A stretch of DNA of 64,000 bases from Pogona vitticeps (taxonomy: Eukaryota > Chordata > Lepidosauria > Squamata > Agamidae): NCBI RefSeq assembly GCF_051106095.1, contig NC_135783.1, positions 190,017,447 to 190,081,446 on the forward strand. The letters run 5' to 3'. Positions 1 through 12,694 of this stretch are shown one piece after another (within the stretch, counting starts at the first letter, position 1; every line of letters begins with the position of its first letter). Made by a program: the position numbers and the translations under genes. The notes under the pieces are model-generated. The model was not told where the DNA came from, made no database searches, and was given only the letters and a program-made list of their open reading frames with translations.

Positions 1-1353
1 TCATACGGAACATAAAAGCAAGGTAGACAAATAGAGCTTATTGTATTAGACAAGCTGTTGTTGCCTGGGATTACTGCAACAAGGAAAAGACTTATATTTT
101 GATACTCAGATTAATTTCAATAGGATTGTGATTGGTTTCAATCATCGAGGGAGACATTGGGAATGTTTCATTTCTCTGAGATTGTATGGTTGGTGGTGAC
201 ATCGTCTGCCTTACACCACATCCCTTACCGCAACAGGATTTTAGCCAGAGGACTCTAAAAGTAACCTTTCACATACGTAAACACAATGGGATGGGCAACT
301 TCAGATGCAAGTTTTGTCTCATTAAGATACCTCACGGCCTGTATTTCCACTGTCAAAATGTAGTAGTAATGGAGTGAGGGCATTTAAATCATGCATCTTC
401 AGTGCTTTCATTACCTTGTAAAAGTTCACTGCCTGTGTTGCTACGAGCCATTAGAACAACCATCTGTTTGCTCTAAACAACATTTTGCTCATTATCTGCC
501 AAATGTGGGTAGCAACACACTACAATACATCCCAAGAAGAAACGAAATGGTGCAAGCTCTTTCCCGTTATATGGGCTTTCTCCAGGTGTTGCTGGAATTT
601 GGTGGTGCCGTTACCCCAGCAATGTGGTGGTTCTGGTTCTCAGGGGTCCTTGGAAGCCCAGACGTGGCCCAGGTGCCACGTGCTGCCCGCATGATTTTCA
701 CCTCTGCTGGATCCGTGGACATCTGGCCCAATTGCTGGATACCTGGCCCCACAATATACATTCACAAGCAGCTGTCCGAAACCTCCCGGAGTACAAGCTT
801 TCAGAGCCTAGAGCAGAAGCACAGAGATGTGGTGTCATCTGCTTTCCGAGCGGCCACCGCATGGGATCATTCACTGCGGCAAGTCCAGGCAGAGAGCTGA
901 TGCATCCAAAGCTGATCTCACCCGCTGCCAATGTTGAGAATGCAAGAAACAATATATGGGCAAGACCTGCTGTAATTCCTCTCATTTGGGGGGAAACAAC
1001 GGCGGCAAGTCAGCTCTCGTGAAAGGATCAGCCAGTGGCCAGACAGTGAGAAGCAAAGCCCATCAGATAGGAAAAGGCATCCTGGCTTAAAAAAACGTGT
1101 CGGGGCCTGAACCCTTCTGGGCTCAAAAGGCTTTTCTGTGCTCAGCAGGCCTTTCATCCCGGAGGCAGCCAGCCGAGCAGCAGGTGCTCCCCAAGCGCCA
1201 GATGAGCATGTGTGAAAAGAATATTTCAGAAAACGACTTCAGATCAGTGTGCTCTGGGCCGGCTAGAGTGCTTTGCCCACCCAGATGTTTTTTTCCCCCT
1301 CCATCTGCGTGATATGCCTTTTGGCTAGTAGTTTTTCACCTCCAAATAGTTTT
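1..1353. other. No gene or repeat recognised
   Basis: The stretch is of mixed composition with several short open frames, the longest 169 codons at 391-900. None shows a family motif or a convincing splice context. Unique intergenic sequence is the simplest reading. Confidence 0.5.
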
Positions 1354-1445
1354 GATTTCAAGGGCCAGAAGCCCCAGCCAGCCATAGTCAGGGATTCTGG
1401 GGCTTGTTGTCGAAAACATCTGGGAGGCCAAAGGTCCGAAAACGG
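1354..1445. repeat. Degenerate hAT-type MITE fragment
   Basis: The segment has a short imperfect foldback (CCAGAAGCCCCAGCC against GGATTCTGGGGCTTG) and the AAAACATCTGGGAGGCC end typical of the palindromic hAT family in this window. No terminal repeats or target duplication remain. Confidence 0.4.
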
Positions 1446-1582
1446 CCGGTTTAGACAACACTTGTCCTAGACTTCTTGTGAGAAATCTGAGGCCACAGGC
1501 ATTTCCATTTTTAGAGGGATCTCGTTAGATCTTTACAGAGCCATGCCTACTGAGTTCCAGCGATGACCCATGTCACACCGAT

Positions 1583-1702
1583 CAGTGGTTCCCAACCTTG
1601 GGTGCCCCAGATGTTTTCAGACTACAACTCCCAGAAATCCTGCCAGCGGGGAAGACTTCTGGGAGGGTTTGTCCAAAAACATCTCAGGACCCAAGGCTGG
1701 AA
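1583..1702. mobile_element. Palindromic hAT MITE, diverged copy
   Basis: The left end CAGTGGTTCCCAACCTTGGG, then ACTACAACTCCCAGAA and a mirrored CCCAAGGCTGG right end, match the family at 21359-21494. The right terminus is decayed and no 8-bp duplication is clear. Confidence 0.65.
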
Positions 1703-3384
1703 GACAGATGGAAGGACAGGGATTAGACCACGAGTCCATCTTGGTCAGCCTCCGTTTTCCAGGAGCAGCGAGTCAGGTGCTTCCAAAAAGGCCACAGGCA
1801 GTGCATAAAGGTAACGCCTGCCCCCATCTGCTCCCCCCACAACTCGGCAACAATAATGGCAGGGCCAGTATCCTGTTGCTTGTCCCACCTCGGGTTTACC
1901 CACTGAATCAACCACAAAATGAGTCATCACTTATGTAAATCCCATTGAGCCTATGGGTCTCCTCTAAGTGAAAACTCACAATAGCAAATTGGCCCTTGGA
2001 TGTAGAAGTGCAAAAAGGACCTGGAACAAAACATTGCAGCGTAAGAGCGTTTGGGAGACTCCATCCCATTCCTTCTCCCCCTAGTGCTCAGACTTTGTGA
2101 CCAGCAAACACGCCAGGGCTTCCGAGCCTTTTTTGCTGGGGTCCTTCCCTTCCCCAACCAAACTTTTCCCTAAGGATTCTTGTTCCCCAAACATGCCCAG
2201 TCCTGCTTACCTGGACGGTGCTGCTTTAGCTTCAGAAGCCCTGGCACTTGGAAAGCGGAGGTGGCTGATAGCATATAGGAAACTGCCTGCAGGTGCCACC
2301 CCTGCCAAACCCTACGCGGTGATCCAAGGGCAGTCTTTTAAACTGTTATTTCTTGGTTTAATTGCCCTTTCTAACTACTCAGGGCTGCCAGGAAGCAAAA
2401 CATTTTGCGATGCAGGTGGAAAAGAGATTGGGGGCGGGGGGGGGGGGAAATCTGTTTGCCTATCATGACATATCATTCCTTGCCAGGAAATTGTAGGCCC
2501 TGACAGTATAGCTAAACCTGCATCAAAATGACTGCAAACATAAAATATGGGCTGAATTTATAGGAAACAGATACATTATTTTTTAAAAAAAAAATGACTT
2601 GTGAAACTAATCTAGCAAGCTGGATAGCTCAGTAAGTTGATGCCCTTAGCCACTTGCTAGGCAACGGTAGTCTTGCTGTCCTTTGTTAGGCTGGATAAAG
2701 GATGCCTCACCACGAACGACTGTGTCCGGGAAGCCCTGCAGCAAAAAAATGAGGCTCATAAGGCTCCGCCTTGTGCAGGTGAATGAAAGGAAGGTTTCTC
2801 CAGATATTGGTCGGTAGGCTGGAACTCCCAGAATTCTACCCAGGTAATTAGTGGAGAATTTGGGTAGTTGATGTCCAAAACTGGAATGAATGGCATGCCC
2901 CTCTCTGTGACTAATTCCAGGGCTCTTTCAGACAGAGCACTTCTTGTTATAGGTAATACCTGGTTTTCTATCTGTTTCATTTCTATGCTGTATTCTTCCT
3001 GATGAGGGGACATTGAAGAAATAGGTAATTTCCCCATCATTCCTCTTGTCACACTTAGTACAGTGACTTGGCCCCCACCTTTTCTTCCCTCCTGAAAGCA
3101 GGGTTTATTTTTAGTATTGCCTTGTTCCAATGGGTGGAGTTTATTGCTATGGTGTTTCCCCCTTTAACACTGCTGGAGGCTTTCAATCAGCACTCAAGCA
3201 AACAGATTCTAGAATAGCAGTTACAACACAGAAATTGTGTTCTTAATTAGTGGTTTTAAAAGATTTCTTAAAGATTTTCTCAAGAGAGATCGGTTTCTTA
3301 AAAAGAAAAAAAAGTCATTTAAAAGGGAAATGTAAGTGTGAACTCTATGCTTGTTCATGAACAAACAAGAGAAATGGTGTGGTT
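1703..3384. other. No gene recognised
   Basis: Apart from a G run at 2430-2448, I see no repeat or coding signal. At 2630-2660, GGATAGCTCAGTAAGTTGAT looks like a tRNA-type box A and may be a stub of a SINE. Confidence 0.4.
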
Positions 3385-3559
3385 GACCAGACCAGATGGG
3401 CGGGATATAAATCAACTAACTAACTAACTGGATGGATGGATGGATGGATGGATGGATGGATGGATGGATGGATGGATGGATGGATGGATGGATGGATGGA
3501 TGGATGGATGGATGGATGGATGGATGGATGGATGGATGGATGGATGGATGGATGGATGA
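3385..3559 (+). repeat. LINE 3' tail followed by (GGAT)n microsatellite
   Basis: GGGCGGGATATAAATCAACT followed by a short AACT repeat is typical of an L2/CR1 LINE 3' terminus. It runs straight into about 130 bases of pure GGAT repeat (3430-3559). The open frames across it are periodic translations of the repeat (Asp-Gly-Trp-Met or Ile-His-Pro-Ser) and are not genes. Confidence 0.85.
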
Positions 3560-5414
3560 AGAATTTTCCCTTCACCTGGAAAATCCCTCTGGGTGATTTG
3601 CAACAATTGCCAAGGGATTCTTATGCCCAGTTATTTAACAGTAGCAATAACATAAATGTACAATCTTCACACCAAACCAAATTAGCTTATTGAACAAAGC
3701 TAGTGGAGAGGGGGTTGTATTTGGGGGCAAACGACTGTGAATTTTGCTTTTAATATAAAAACAAATTAATTAGCTGATAACATTATCAAAGGTACCCTAT
3801 TTGTTAACTTTGAGCATTTCTTCTGCCGCCACCTTCTTAAAAATCTAGTTTTGATTGGTGGATCTCACAATTTTAGTAAAACAGTGAAGCAGATCCCACA
3901 AGCCTGAAGTATTGCAGAGTTCTGAATTTCTGGTAACATTATTTTGCTACACAGTAGAAGTACAAAGGCTGGAAGGAACAATTGCTTAATGCTGGAGAGA
4001 CTGATAGTCACCCCAGCCCAGTCACTCAAACCACAGACAGTATGTGAGGTTCTCACAATTCCAACATGAAGTCTCTCTGCACACCTAGAGTGATTAACCA
4101 GATCCACCAGTTATTTTTACCTAATGGACAAGATGGCAAAGGTCTCTAATACACTCCACTCTCGCAGACTGGATTGGCCAATGAAAAGCATAATTAATGG
4201 CATCCAATACCAAAATTAAATCCAAGAGATTCTATTGTGCTTTAAATCCAGTAGATGAGAAAATCTCTGGCAAAAAAAGAAAATTAAAAAGGGATAAATA
4301 AGGAATAAGCTGGAAATCTGAGGATGAGGCAAAGAAGTGCTCCATATTGAAACTAGCTGGTTTTAATACTATTTATTGATTGATTTATCTTATATATATC
4401 ATCCAACAGTGCAATGTGCACTGCCACACATAAATACAAATAATCCAATAATTTAAAAACCAATTGACTCACAAGTAAACAACACAATACAAAGCAATAC
4501 AATACAGTAAAACGCAACATAGCTCACCAAAAGTAACATAAATCAGGTGTAAAACACAGGTCATCAGAAGGAGGGCATTAATAAAAGGCAGCTTTAGATA
4601 GTTCCGTTTTTAGAAGGTTTTTTTAAAAAAAATCTGTTGCACTTGTGAAAAGCAAACAATAGTCTTTGCAGAGACACTCTTGACATGTGTGAGGCTTCAA
4701 ACAGGTACTTGTGTATTCTTCTTCCTCCCACAGAGCAAAGACTCGCAGCTCTGAGAATAGCCGTCAAGCGGCGGACCTGTGCGCCACACACTCACTTCCC
4801 ACTCCTGCTGCTATAAACAGACTCAGCGTCTTTCTCAGTAAATGTCAAAGGGAGCAAAGTCTACCAACGTGGCGGAAGCCGAGGGGGGGGAATGTCACAA
4901 GGGCATTTTCTGCCCTCCGTGGGTCTCATTGTCCTGACTGGAAACTTGTCCCTCTGCCCCTTTAATACCAGTACCCAAATTGAGAGAAACACAAAATGGC
5001 CGGGCAGCATCTTTCTTCTGATGGTATGTCTTCAAGGACAACAAAGCCCATATTGTCCAGCTAAATAGATACAGCTCATCTGCAGTGGCTGCTTAGCCAG
5101 TTTTATTCAGTGGGGCCATGGAGAAGTGTGTGAATGTTTATCCATGGGATAGAATGAAAGGAAGTTGCAGCCCTGGGCTTGCAGGAGCTGAGCAAGGGCT
5201 GTTCGAAACAGGAGATTCTGGAGGTCACCCATTCGTAGGGCCGCCGTGGGTCAGAAGCCATTGGAGGGCACGTAAGGACAGCAAATAAGAGTTTTAGGAA
5301 ATTCAAAGCCATCTCACAGTCAATCCTTGGGTCTGTCAGGTAAGTTTCTATTCTTCAGGTTGACAGTATGGGCCAAAGCTGGGAGAAAAGAATGTAAGAG
5401 AAGCCCTCCTGAAT
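3560..5414. other. Intergenic; AT-rich LINE-tail-like segment at 4360-4560
   Basis: At 4360-4560 a TTTATTGATTGATTTATCTT start and A-rich continuation resemble the 3' UTR of an L2/CR1 LINE on the minus strand. The rest shows no recognised gene or repeat. Confidence 0.35.
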
Positions 5415-5455
5415 CAGGGCCGGCCCTACCATTAGGCAAGTTAAGGCAAAGCAAA
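5415..5455 (+). mobile_element. DNA-transposon end fragment (GGCCGGCCCTACC family)
   Basis: CAGGGCCGGCCCTACCATTA followed by GGCAAGTTAAGGC recurs in diverged form at 21095-21140 and 31862-31926. This copy is cut short by the next MITE. Confidence 0.5.
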
Positions 5456-5457
5456 TA

Positions 5458-5737
5458 CCGTGTTTCCCCGAAAATAAGACAGGGTTTTATATCATTTTTG
5501 CTCCAAAAAACACAGTAGGGCTTATTTTCAGGGGATGTTTTATTTGTTTCATGTAAAGCAATCTACATTTATTCAAATACAGTCATGTCATCATCTTCTG
5601 GTTGCTGCACAATGGTAGAGGGCGGGGTTTCACTTAACTGGGGTTTATTTTGGGGGGAGGGTTTACATTATGAGCATCCTGAAAAATCATACTAGGGCTT
5701 ATTTTCAAGGTTAGGGTTTATTTTCAGGGAAACAGGG
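5458..5737. mobile_element. TA-flanked MITE, 280 bp
   Basis: Terminal inverted repeats CCGTGTTTCCCCGAAAATAA (left) and TTATTTTCAGGGAAACAGGG (right) are flanked by TA at 5456-5457 and 5738-5739. GGGCTTATTTTCA motifs repeat inside. A TA duplication suggests the Tc1/mariner superfamily, but there is no transposase to confirm this. Confidence 0.85.
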
Positions 5738-6575
5738 TATATAAATGTGCATGACTCTATATGCCAGGCTTGCCGTGGGGATGGTGCTAAGTGATACAGG
5801 AGTCTCCTATGCATGATATTTGGCAGCATAGTAGCAGACCCCAGGCGTGCAGAATCAAAATACCAGGGTGTCTTGTTCAGCGGGGATGATGGGGTCCTCT
5901 CCCCTGACAGCATCTTCAGAGTTGCCAACATCAAGGAAGGATGTTCCAGGCAACAGCATGCTATCGTGAGAGATCCCTGTTGCATACAAAGTAAATGGGG
6001 TGATTGGTCGTGAGGGAGTCATGAAGCCTCACTGTGCTTGCAAAATACCTGCTCTTGGTGGAGATCAAAAGTCCTAGAACTGGGTGGTTGACACAGGTCG
6101 ACAGCTGCCTGCGTTTTTGAACCTCCCTGAGGAATGTGGCTGTGGGTGCAGTTCCAAGGAGCACCTATTTGCCACTAGTACGAGGCAGCCCATTCATACA
6201 CACACAAGGTCCCATTTAAGGCTTCCATTATGAAGTAAAGTGCAAATAAATGAATGAACCCCCCCCCCCGGTCTCTCCTGTTCATAGACAATTGAATCTT
6301 TGAGCTTTTTTTTTAATTTAAAAAAAAAAAAACTCACACCTTGGACTGAGTAGGTGCTACCATGAACCTTTTCCCTGGAGGAGTGCTCATCTTTTCAGAC
6401 ATGCCTGCTAACGTTTGTTTGCACTCCTGAAACAAAGGGCATGCATGTGTGAACGGACTTACTGCCCTCTGTCTGGCCCAAAGAATGAGGGGAGCTTTCT
6501 GTTTCCAGCCGGCATGTTCTTTTGCTTAATCCCTCATCAGGTAGGCAACAAAAACAACCCTGCATGATGCCGTCA

Positions 6576-6830
6576 TATTAATAATAATGCCCATTCTGTG
6601 CCCTCAAGTCAATTCTGATTTACAGTGACCCCTTTTCAGGATTTTCTAAGTAGAGGAGTCCTCAGAAGCGATTTCCCTTTCTCTTCTTCTGGGAGGGCGC
6701 CCTGGGACGGTGCCGCTTGCCCAAGGCCACCCAGGCTGGCTCTTCTCCCAGGAGGCACACTCTGGGGGGAATTGAACTCCCAACCTCTGTGCAGACAGAG
6801 ACCTAAAACCACTTGGGCTATCCAGCGGGA
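6576..6830 (-). mobile_element. tRNA-derived SINE with Bov-B-type tail, minus strand
   Basis: Read on the minus strand, it has a tRNA-like head with box B near GGGAGTTCAATTCC, then CAAGCGGCACC-type middle sequence and a tail with AGTGACC/GGTCACTGTAA-like sequence and AAGTCAATTCTGA on the plus strand. Related copies lie at 48066, 51881, 52101 and 58990. An AT-rich tail (ATTAATAATAAT) marks its 3' end. Confidence 0.75.
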
Positions 6831-9800
6831 TGCTGTCCTGTTAACCCAAGTGATCTGGCCACAATGCGATGGGGGTCTTTGTTGGCACAGCCAACCTTAA
6901 GGTAGCTGCTGGAGATGGGTGGCAGGAGCCACGCCCCGCGGGCGGGCCAGACTCCCCTGCCCGGAGGGGATCCCGTGGGCCTGTCACCTCTAATGGCTTG
7001 TCTTGAAGGAACTCGTCTTGATCCTTACTGGTGCCACGTCAGGCTCATAAAACTGGAAGGCCTGCTTCTCTGACAGGGAGATTCCCTGAAGGCATGGAGA
7101 ACACGGCGCGTATTGAAGCAGACAGTTAATTTGTAGCTGTAAAGAAATAATGATATCATCATAAAAACAGCTCTAAAAATCAGATTCCACTCAGACTGGT
7201 GAAACCCACCGGGTGTCTATCCATACGGTCGCTGACAAGGGCGCTTTAGCATACAAGCCAACGGGCTCTGAGCAGCTCCTCTTGTGGGACAATACTGCCA
7301 CCTGGTGGGTGCAAAAGAAACGCTCAGGCTTCTTTTTGCAGAGCGGGAGTGTTCCCATTTGGAGCCGAGTTACTCTGGGGGTCGTTGCCGGAGGGTTCTG
7401 CCAGGCGGCCCCTTGCTCACCCCCCACCATCCCCCGATCCTCCTTTCTTAACCCTTAATGACTGAGGCTGGCAGTTGTTTCTGGAACACCCATGCAAACA
7501 CCAGCAAGTAATAGCCGCCACATCTTCTTCCTGAAGAGACTGGCTGTAGGAAGTCGAAAGGTGGGCTAGGGGGCCATGGGACAAAGACGACTGAGGCTCC
7601 CCAGTTTGTGCCTGCATGTCAAACAAGAAACAAGACATGGGGCAAAGGGGCAAGTTGCCCTCTGCGCCTGCGGTCTGTGCTTATTTCCTCTCCTTTTGGT
7701 CTAGTTCCTATCAACCGTCCTCTGCCTCTCCAAAGCCTCACGGCCTATGCTCTCAGAACCCCAGGCCCATGTTTGTAAACCTACAGACCGGTAAATACAT
7801 TTCCCCATCTCTCTTGTTTGCCACCAGGCCCTCTCCACCTCGCACAGCACCTTATCCACCTACCCCTCAATCGCTTTACTTCTGCAAGCCTCTGAGGGAA
7901 AAGTGGAAGTAGGGGAGCGGGGAGGAATATTCTCAAAGCATCTGATGGAGATAGGAAGAAAAACTCCTCTTTCCTTTCCTCTTCCATTCCTGGAACAAGG
8001 GGAGACCTCAAGGATAAGCCATGCCTTGCAGGATGGACAAAAAGCTATAGAAAATCTCAGAGGCTGTCAATGTTCTGACCACAACAGGGCAAGACGTCAT
8101 GTGGATGGTGGGGAAAAGGGCTGATATCATCGGGAGGGAGGGAGGTAACTCACTCCTAAACTACAGTTGTAAACTTTAGTAGACTCTGACCATTTTGCTG
8201 CCTTACAAAGACAAGGGAATGCCACCACCCCCTCAACATTCAAGCCCAGGGTACCTGATACCCTAAGCTTCACATACAATCTTGACATCTATAACACACC
8301 TCCCGCCGCACCCTTTGGCAATGAAAAATACGATCGCAACCAACGACGTAATGATCTGCCCTCTTTCCTAACACCCAAAATCCCTTGGCTGAGACACCCA
8401 CATTATTCTGCTTAACGCTTGGACCGGCCTGCTCAGACCTCATTTCATGGTATGCTGGAAGCGACTGAGAAGAGAAGCAAGCAGAGATGGGCAGACATGA
8501 GTACCAGCCTGGTATGGATGCTCCAGGGTCTCAGTGGGTTCACCGACATACTTTCACCTACCTTCTCTGCCATCTCTTCACTCACCCAAGTGACACTGCA
8601 CCCGAAGAGATGTTTCTGCCTGCACCCAGCCCCTCCATGTGGGCAAAAGCCATGGGAAATTTGGGTCCCGCGTGCAAGGTTCTCCAGACTGGTGTTTGCG
8701 TGGGCAAAATGATGGTGGAGCCGACTAGGATGAGCAGTCAAGTCTCGGCTTTTTTACTCACTCAACGTGTTATGCCTGAACAGGGCTTTGGACTGGGGAA
8801 ATCCAGGCTCAGACCTTCAGCTGTCCATGAAGCTCACTGGCTGACCTCATGCCAGCTTCTTACTGGTTTCCTTCAAATGTTTCTTGCTGGACTAAAATAG
8901 GGTGCGGAGCTGTCTTTGTGGTCATTTTTTTCTGCTTCATCTGTCGTCTAGCTCTAAGCCCCCTATATCGTAATATATTTACTAGCCTTTGAGGTCCCAC
9001 AAAACTCTCTGTTGTTTTTACTGCCTTATCAAATTATTGTGACTCTGGACAGGTAAGACTGATACAAGTACAGCCCGGACCTCCTGGAATAAAGAATGAG
9101 ATGCAATTAAATGAAATAGACTAATGACAGGTGGATGTACGAATCTGGCTTTTGCCCAGTTTTCTATTACTCTCACAACATGCTTGTTCTGCTCCATGCT
9201 TGTGCTGCATTGTCAACACATTTGTCTTAATGTGCAGAGTTTTGTATGTACATTTCCTGTTGTGTATACTTTCTGCAGGTCCCCTCTGTAAAATGCTTTT
9301 TTGGGGGGATGCAATTGTATCTAATCGTCTACTTCTCGGCACTCTTTCTCTCCATATGTGTACCTTTTTGTACATTTTTGAGTCACACGCTGGATTACGA
9401 AACTGAAAAAATGGGATTTTGTGTCACAAAAGCCTTTTGATTTGCTTTGACGTTCTGCAGGACTGGAATTTACAAAATAGGTGGACCTGATAAATATCCC
9501 TTCCATGCTTCAACTGAGCTAAACTAAACTATGTTTAGGATGAGCCCAGGAAAGGATATAATTCCTGAGCCAGAAAATAACGCCAATCCAATGTTTACAT
9601 CAGTTCCTTAGTTTCCAAGAGCAGCTATAAGTTTTCAGAGCCAGAACCTTGCCCAAAATATGAATTTTGTCACTTCCTCAGTCTTCCACCGATTGCGAAC
9701 AAGTCTCACACTTTTTTCTCATTTCAGGAACTTAAAGCGGATGGCTCAGGAGAGGCACTAGGGAGAGCTTTTGATTGTGAATTCCAAAGGTCGTGTGCAG

Positions 9801-10087
9801 GCAGATGAAAGGTAAACCTTATGCAACTCTTGAACAACATATTTGGGATGCAAACCAGATGCCTAGTTCTGAAGATTTTTACATGCACACCTTTGCTTTC
9901 AAGATGCTGCTCCTACCCACCATTCAGGGCGCCTAGACCCCTATCCAAGCTTTTGGGAAAGGCTTAATTTGAAAACGGGGAGAAAGTTCTAGCCCTGCAT
10001 TCTTGCCTGTCCTTTTTCTATAGGAAGGAGGACTGTCTGAAGAGGAAGCACTCAGTTGCACATGAAACCTCTCCATATGATCAAGAA
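6831..10087. other. Long stretch with no recognised gene or repeat
   Basis: The interval has many short open frames up to about 137 codons, without family motifs. It contains no recognised mobile element. Composition is ordinary, with a GC-richer patch near 6900-6985. Confidence 0.45.
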
Positions 10088-10459
10088 TAGAGATGGGGAT
10101 GAACCATGGTTCAGAAGTTTGTGCCAGTTCGTACATGTGGGGCCACAGATGCCGCATGTTCCTTTCCCCCCCCACCTCCCCAGCTGGACCCCCCACTCAC
10201 CAGCTGGCGCACACACTCCTCTCCTACTCCTCTGCAGCTTCTCAACCAATCTCCGGCAGGAGCACGGGCTTCCCTGCCCCGCCTCCTTGGCTCATCATCC
10301 ACTCAGACAAGGAGGCGGGACAGGCAGACCTGTGCTCCTGCCAGGGACTGGTTGAACAGCCAGAGAGGAGGAGGAGAATGTGCTCCAACTGGGCCAGGGA
10401 GGCAGGGGAAAGGAACAAACTGGCATGTACCTCCGAACCGAGGTTCGTGCCCATCTCTA
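10088..10459. mobile_element. 372-bp near-full palindrome, TA-flanked MITE
   Basis: Left end TAGAGATGGGGATGAACC and right end GGTTCGTGCCCATCTCTA are inverted copies, with the similarity continuing through GTGCCAGTTCGTAC against GGAACAAACTGGCATG. The inside also folds: GGCAGGAGCACGGGCTTCCC mirrors CAGACCTGTGCTCCTGCC around 10290. The three overlapping plus-strand frames here are artefacts of this GC-rich foldback. Confidence 0.85.
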
Positions 10460-10837
10460 ATGAAGAACCCGGATTCTTCTGAGTCTCCAATCACATGGGA
10501 AGGTATCATGTGAAGCAGAAGCTTTCCTCTTTAGAGAGCCCTGCTCACGCTGGAGACAGGGACGAGTAGCAGTCAGGGTTAGAACTCTCTTCCTTCTCGT
10601 GCTTTCAGTTTAGCCCTTTTTTAAACGCCTGAAGAGGGCTCATTTACTTCCATGAAATTCCTTGGGTTTTATCAAGGAATTTTGTGGAAAAAAATTTACT
10701 ATGCACACGGTTACATGCCCCAAGGGGCTGATTAGAAATTACACTACAATTCAATCCATGTTGACTGAGAAATAAACGTGAAATTCAATGGTATTCACTT
10801 CCAAATTGTGGACATCTTACGCATTACGTAGATATTA

Positions 10838-11070
10838 TAGACACCATCCTACCTCAGACCATCTGACTTTGGAAGCTAAGCAAAGCCAGGCCCTTAAGGT
10901 CAGTATCTGGATGGGAGACTGCCAGGGAATACGAGGGGTCTTGAGGTGAAGCCAGGAAACAATGGCCTCTGAAATTCTGGAGCCTTCCTGGGTCTAGTCA
11001 GAGCCGACTAGTTAGCTGGACAGGCCAATGATCAGGCTCAGTAAAAGACTGCTTGCTGTGTTGCTATGGA
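10838..11070 (+). mobile_element. 5S rRNA-derived SINE (SINE3 type)
   Basis: Positions about 10838-10950 align with 5S rRNA: GGAAGCTAAGCAAAGCCAGG (box A region), TATCTGGATGGGAGACTGCC (box C) and GGGAATACGAGGGG. The following 120 bases (CAATGGCCTCTGAAATTCTG and onward) loosely resemble the Bov-B-type tail of the tRNA SINEs here. 5S-headed SINEs are known from lizards; a plain 5S pseudogene is the alternative. Confidence 0.8.
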
Positions 11071-11332
11071 CTAGACGCCTGCAAAAGGAACACATGGGTG
11101 CAATGAACAATGTATTTACGAACATATTCATCCTACAAGTAATGATAACTAGGGAAGAAGGTACTCATTGTAGTGTGGTGGATAGTGGGATGAACTAAGA
11201 TCCTGAAGACCAAGGTCTGCATCCCCATGTGGCCATGGAAACTCATTGGGAGAGTGGAACTGGTAAAAATGTGAACACCTGAGCAGTTACAGCATGAACT
11301 TCTCTCACCTGGGTTGGCAGGATGTTTAAGAA

Positions 11333-11499
11333 CTGATGGAGAGCTCAGGGGTTGGGCCTCTCTGGCTACAGAGCCAGAGGTTGGGAGTTCGATTCCCCCC
11401 CCCCATCTATGCCTCCTTGAGAGGGGCTGGACTCGATGACCCCTCAGGGTCCCTTCCAGCTCTGCAGTTCAAAGGTTGTTATTATTATTATCATTATTG
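11333..11499 (+). mobile_element. Sauria-type tRNA SINE
   Basis: The head GAGAGCTCAGGGGTTGGGCC (box A) and GGGAGTTCGATTCCC (box B) are followed by GGACTCGATGACCCCTCAGG and GTCCCTTCCAGCTCTGCAG, the Sauria-SINE/Bov-B end. It finishes in a TTATTATTATTATCATTATT simple tail. Confidence 0.88.
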
Positions 11500-12694
11500 A
11501 AGAATGGAATTCCTTTGAAAACTGATTTCATAAATGAGAAAAGGCTGCCTCAATCACCCCTCTGCAACATCAACATGCTTTCCCTCCTAATTATGGCCTG
11601 ACACGGCTCTCACATGCACAAACTCGCTCTCTCAAAAACAGAAAAAAGCTACTCTGGTTTGGTTTCTTTTTCTTTTTTTTCTCCTCTGTTCAGCCCGGCT
11701 GGTACATGGTGGCTACATTTCAAATTGTGTATGCAACTGGGCAAGATTCAGAAGGCACAATGGTACGCGTTGTGTTTGCAGTCGAGCCATTAATTCTGTG
11801 GATTTTTTGAAGGATGTGCACCAAAGAGAGCAAGATTACGAAGACTCCCCTACTTGCACCACTAGAAAGACACAGGTAGGTGTAACATTTTCTAACTGGG
11901 GGAAGACTTTTCGGAGTTATAATCCAGATAATTTCTTACTGCAATTTTATACAAGGATGTATTTCTGAAGAAATCTCAGCAAAAAGCTGCTTTTGCTGCA
12001 TTTTATCTGGACCACGTATTCTATGGCATATTTGTGCACATCAGTATTCTGGCTAAGGAGGACACCATGAGCATTTAATGCACCCTCTGCCCAGCCCAGG
12101 GGCTACAGAATTTCACCCACGGCCTCCATGTGTCACATCAAATTGATTTTTGCTGACCTACCAACCATCTCTCGGGGGAAATGGCTCTGAAACTTTGTCC
12201 TTACAATGCTTTGAGAACTAGCTCAGATACCTTTCTTTCTTTCTTTTCTTTGACATCGGCAACCCAAGCAGACAACATTGCCAGTCCCTTTCATCCTGCC
12301 AAAAGGACAATCCCATCATCCCCACCCTGGATGGAGAGGATGGGAACTGTTGTCTGCTGCCTTTGGTTTGCGTCAAAAGATGCCAATGCCCTTTCTCCCC
12401 ATAACAGGAAGGGGTCACTGAAACCACAAAGAGGGCAATGCAATTGTTGTGACCAGTAACCAAGTAACCAGACAAAGCAGCCTGAGCCTCTGCAGGATTC
12501 AAAATGGAAAATCAAACCCCAACTATGTTTTTGCAGCTGCAGATGGACATTGGAAGGAACCAGCATAGGGTCAATAAAATCTGATTGTCTCTCAGTTGCT
12601 TGATCCAAAAACAGCCACAGGCAAGAAGGCGTACTTGGGCGAGATTACCTTCTCATGTTAGTGAAGAAAAAAATGCCCAGCTAGCCAACTAAAG
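11500..12694. other. No gene or repeat recognised
   Basis: Ordinary composition with short frames only. I see no repeat family or coding signal. Confidence 0.4.

Noticed and set aside
391-900. 169-codon frame near the left edge
   Set aside because: No recognisable domain, signal or splice context, and overlapping frames of similar length on both strands.
3436-3693. 85-codon frame with MDGW repeats
   Set aside because: Translation of the GGAT microsatellite.
10093-10513. Overlapping 129- and 135-codon frames
   Set aside because: They lie in the palindromic MITE at 10088-10459, and mirrored frames occur on the other strand.
10838-10950. Functional 5S rRNA gene
   Set aside because: Many differences from 5S, continuation into SINE-like sequence, and no T-run terminator at the right place.
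11333-11410. Functional tRNA gene
   Set aside because: Box A and B are present, but the rest is the Sauria SINE body; no cloverleaf with a proper acceptor stem.
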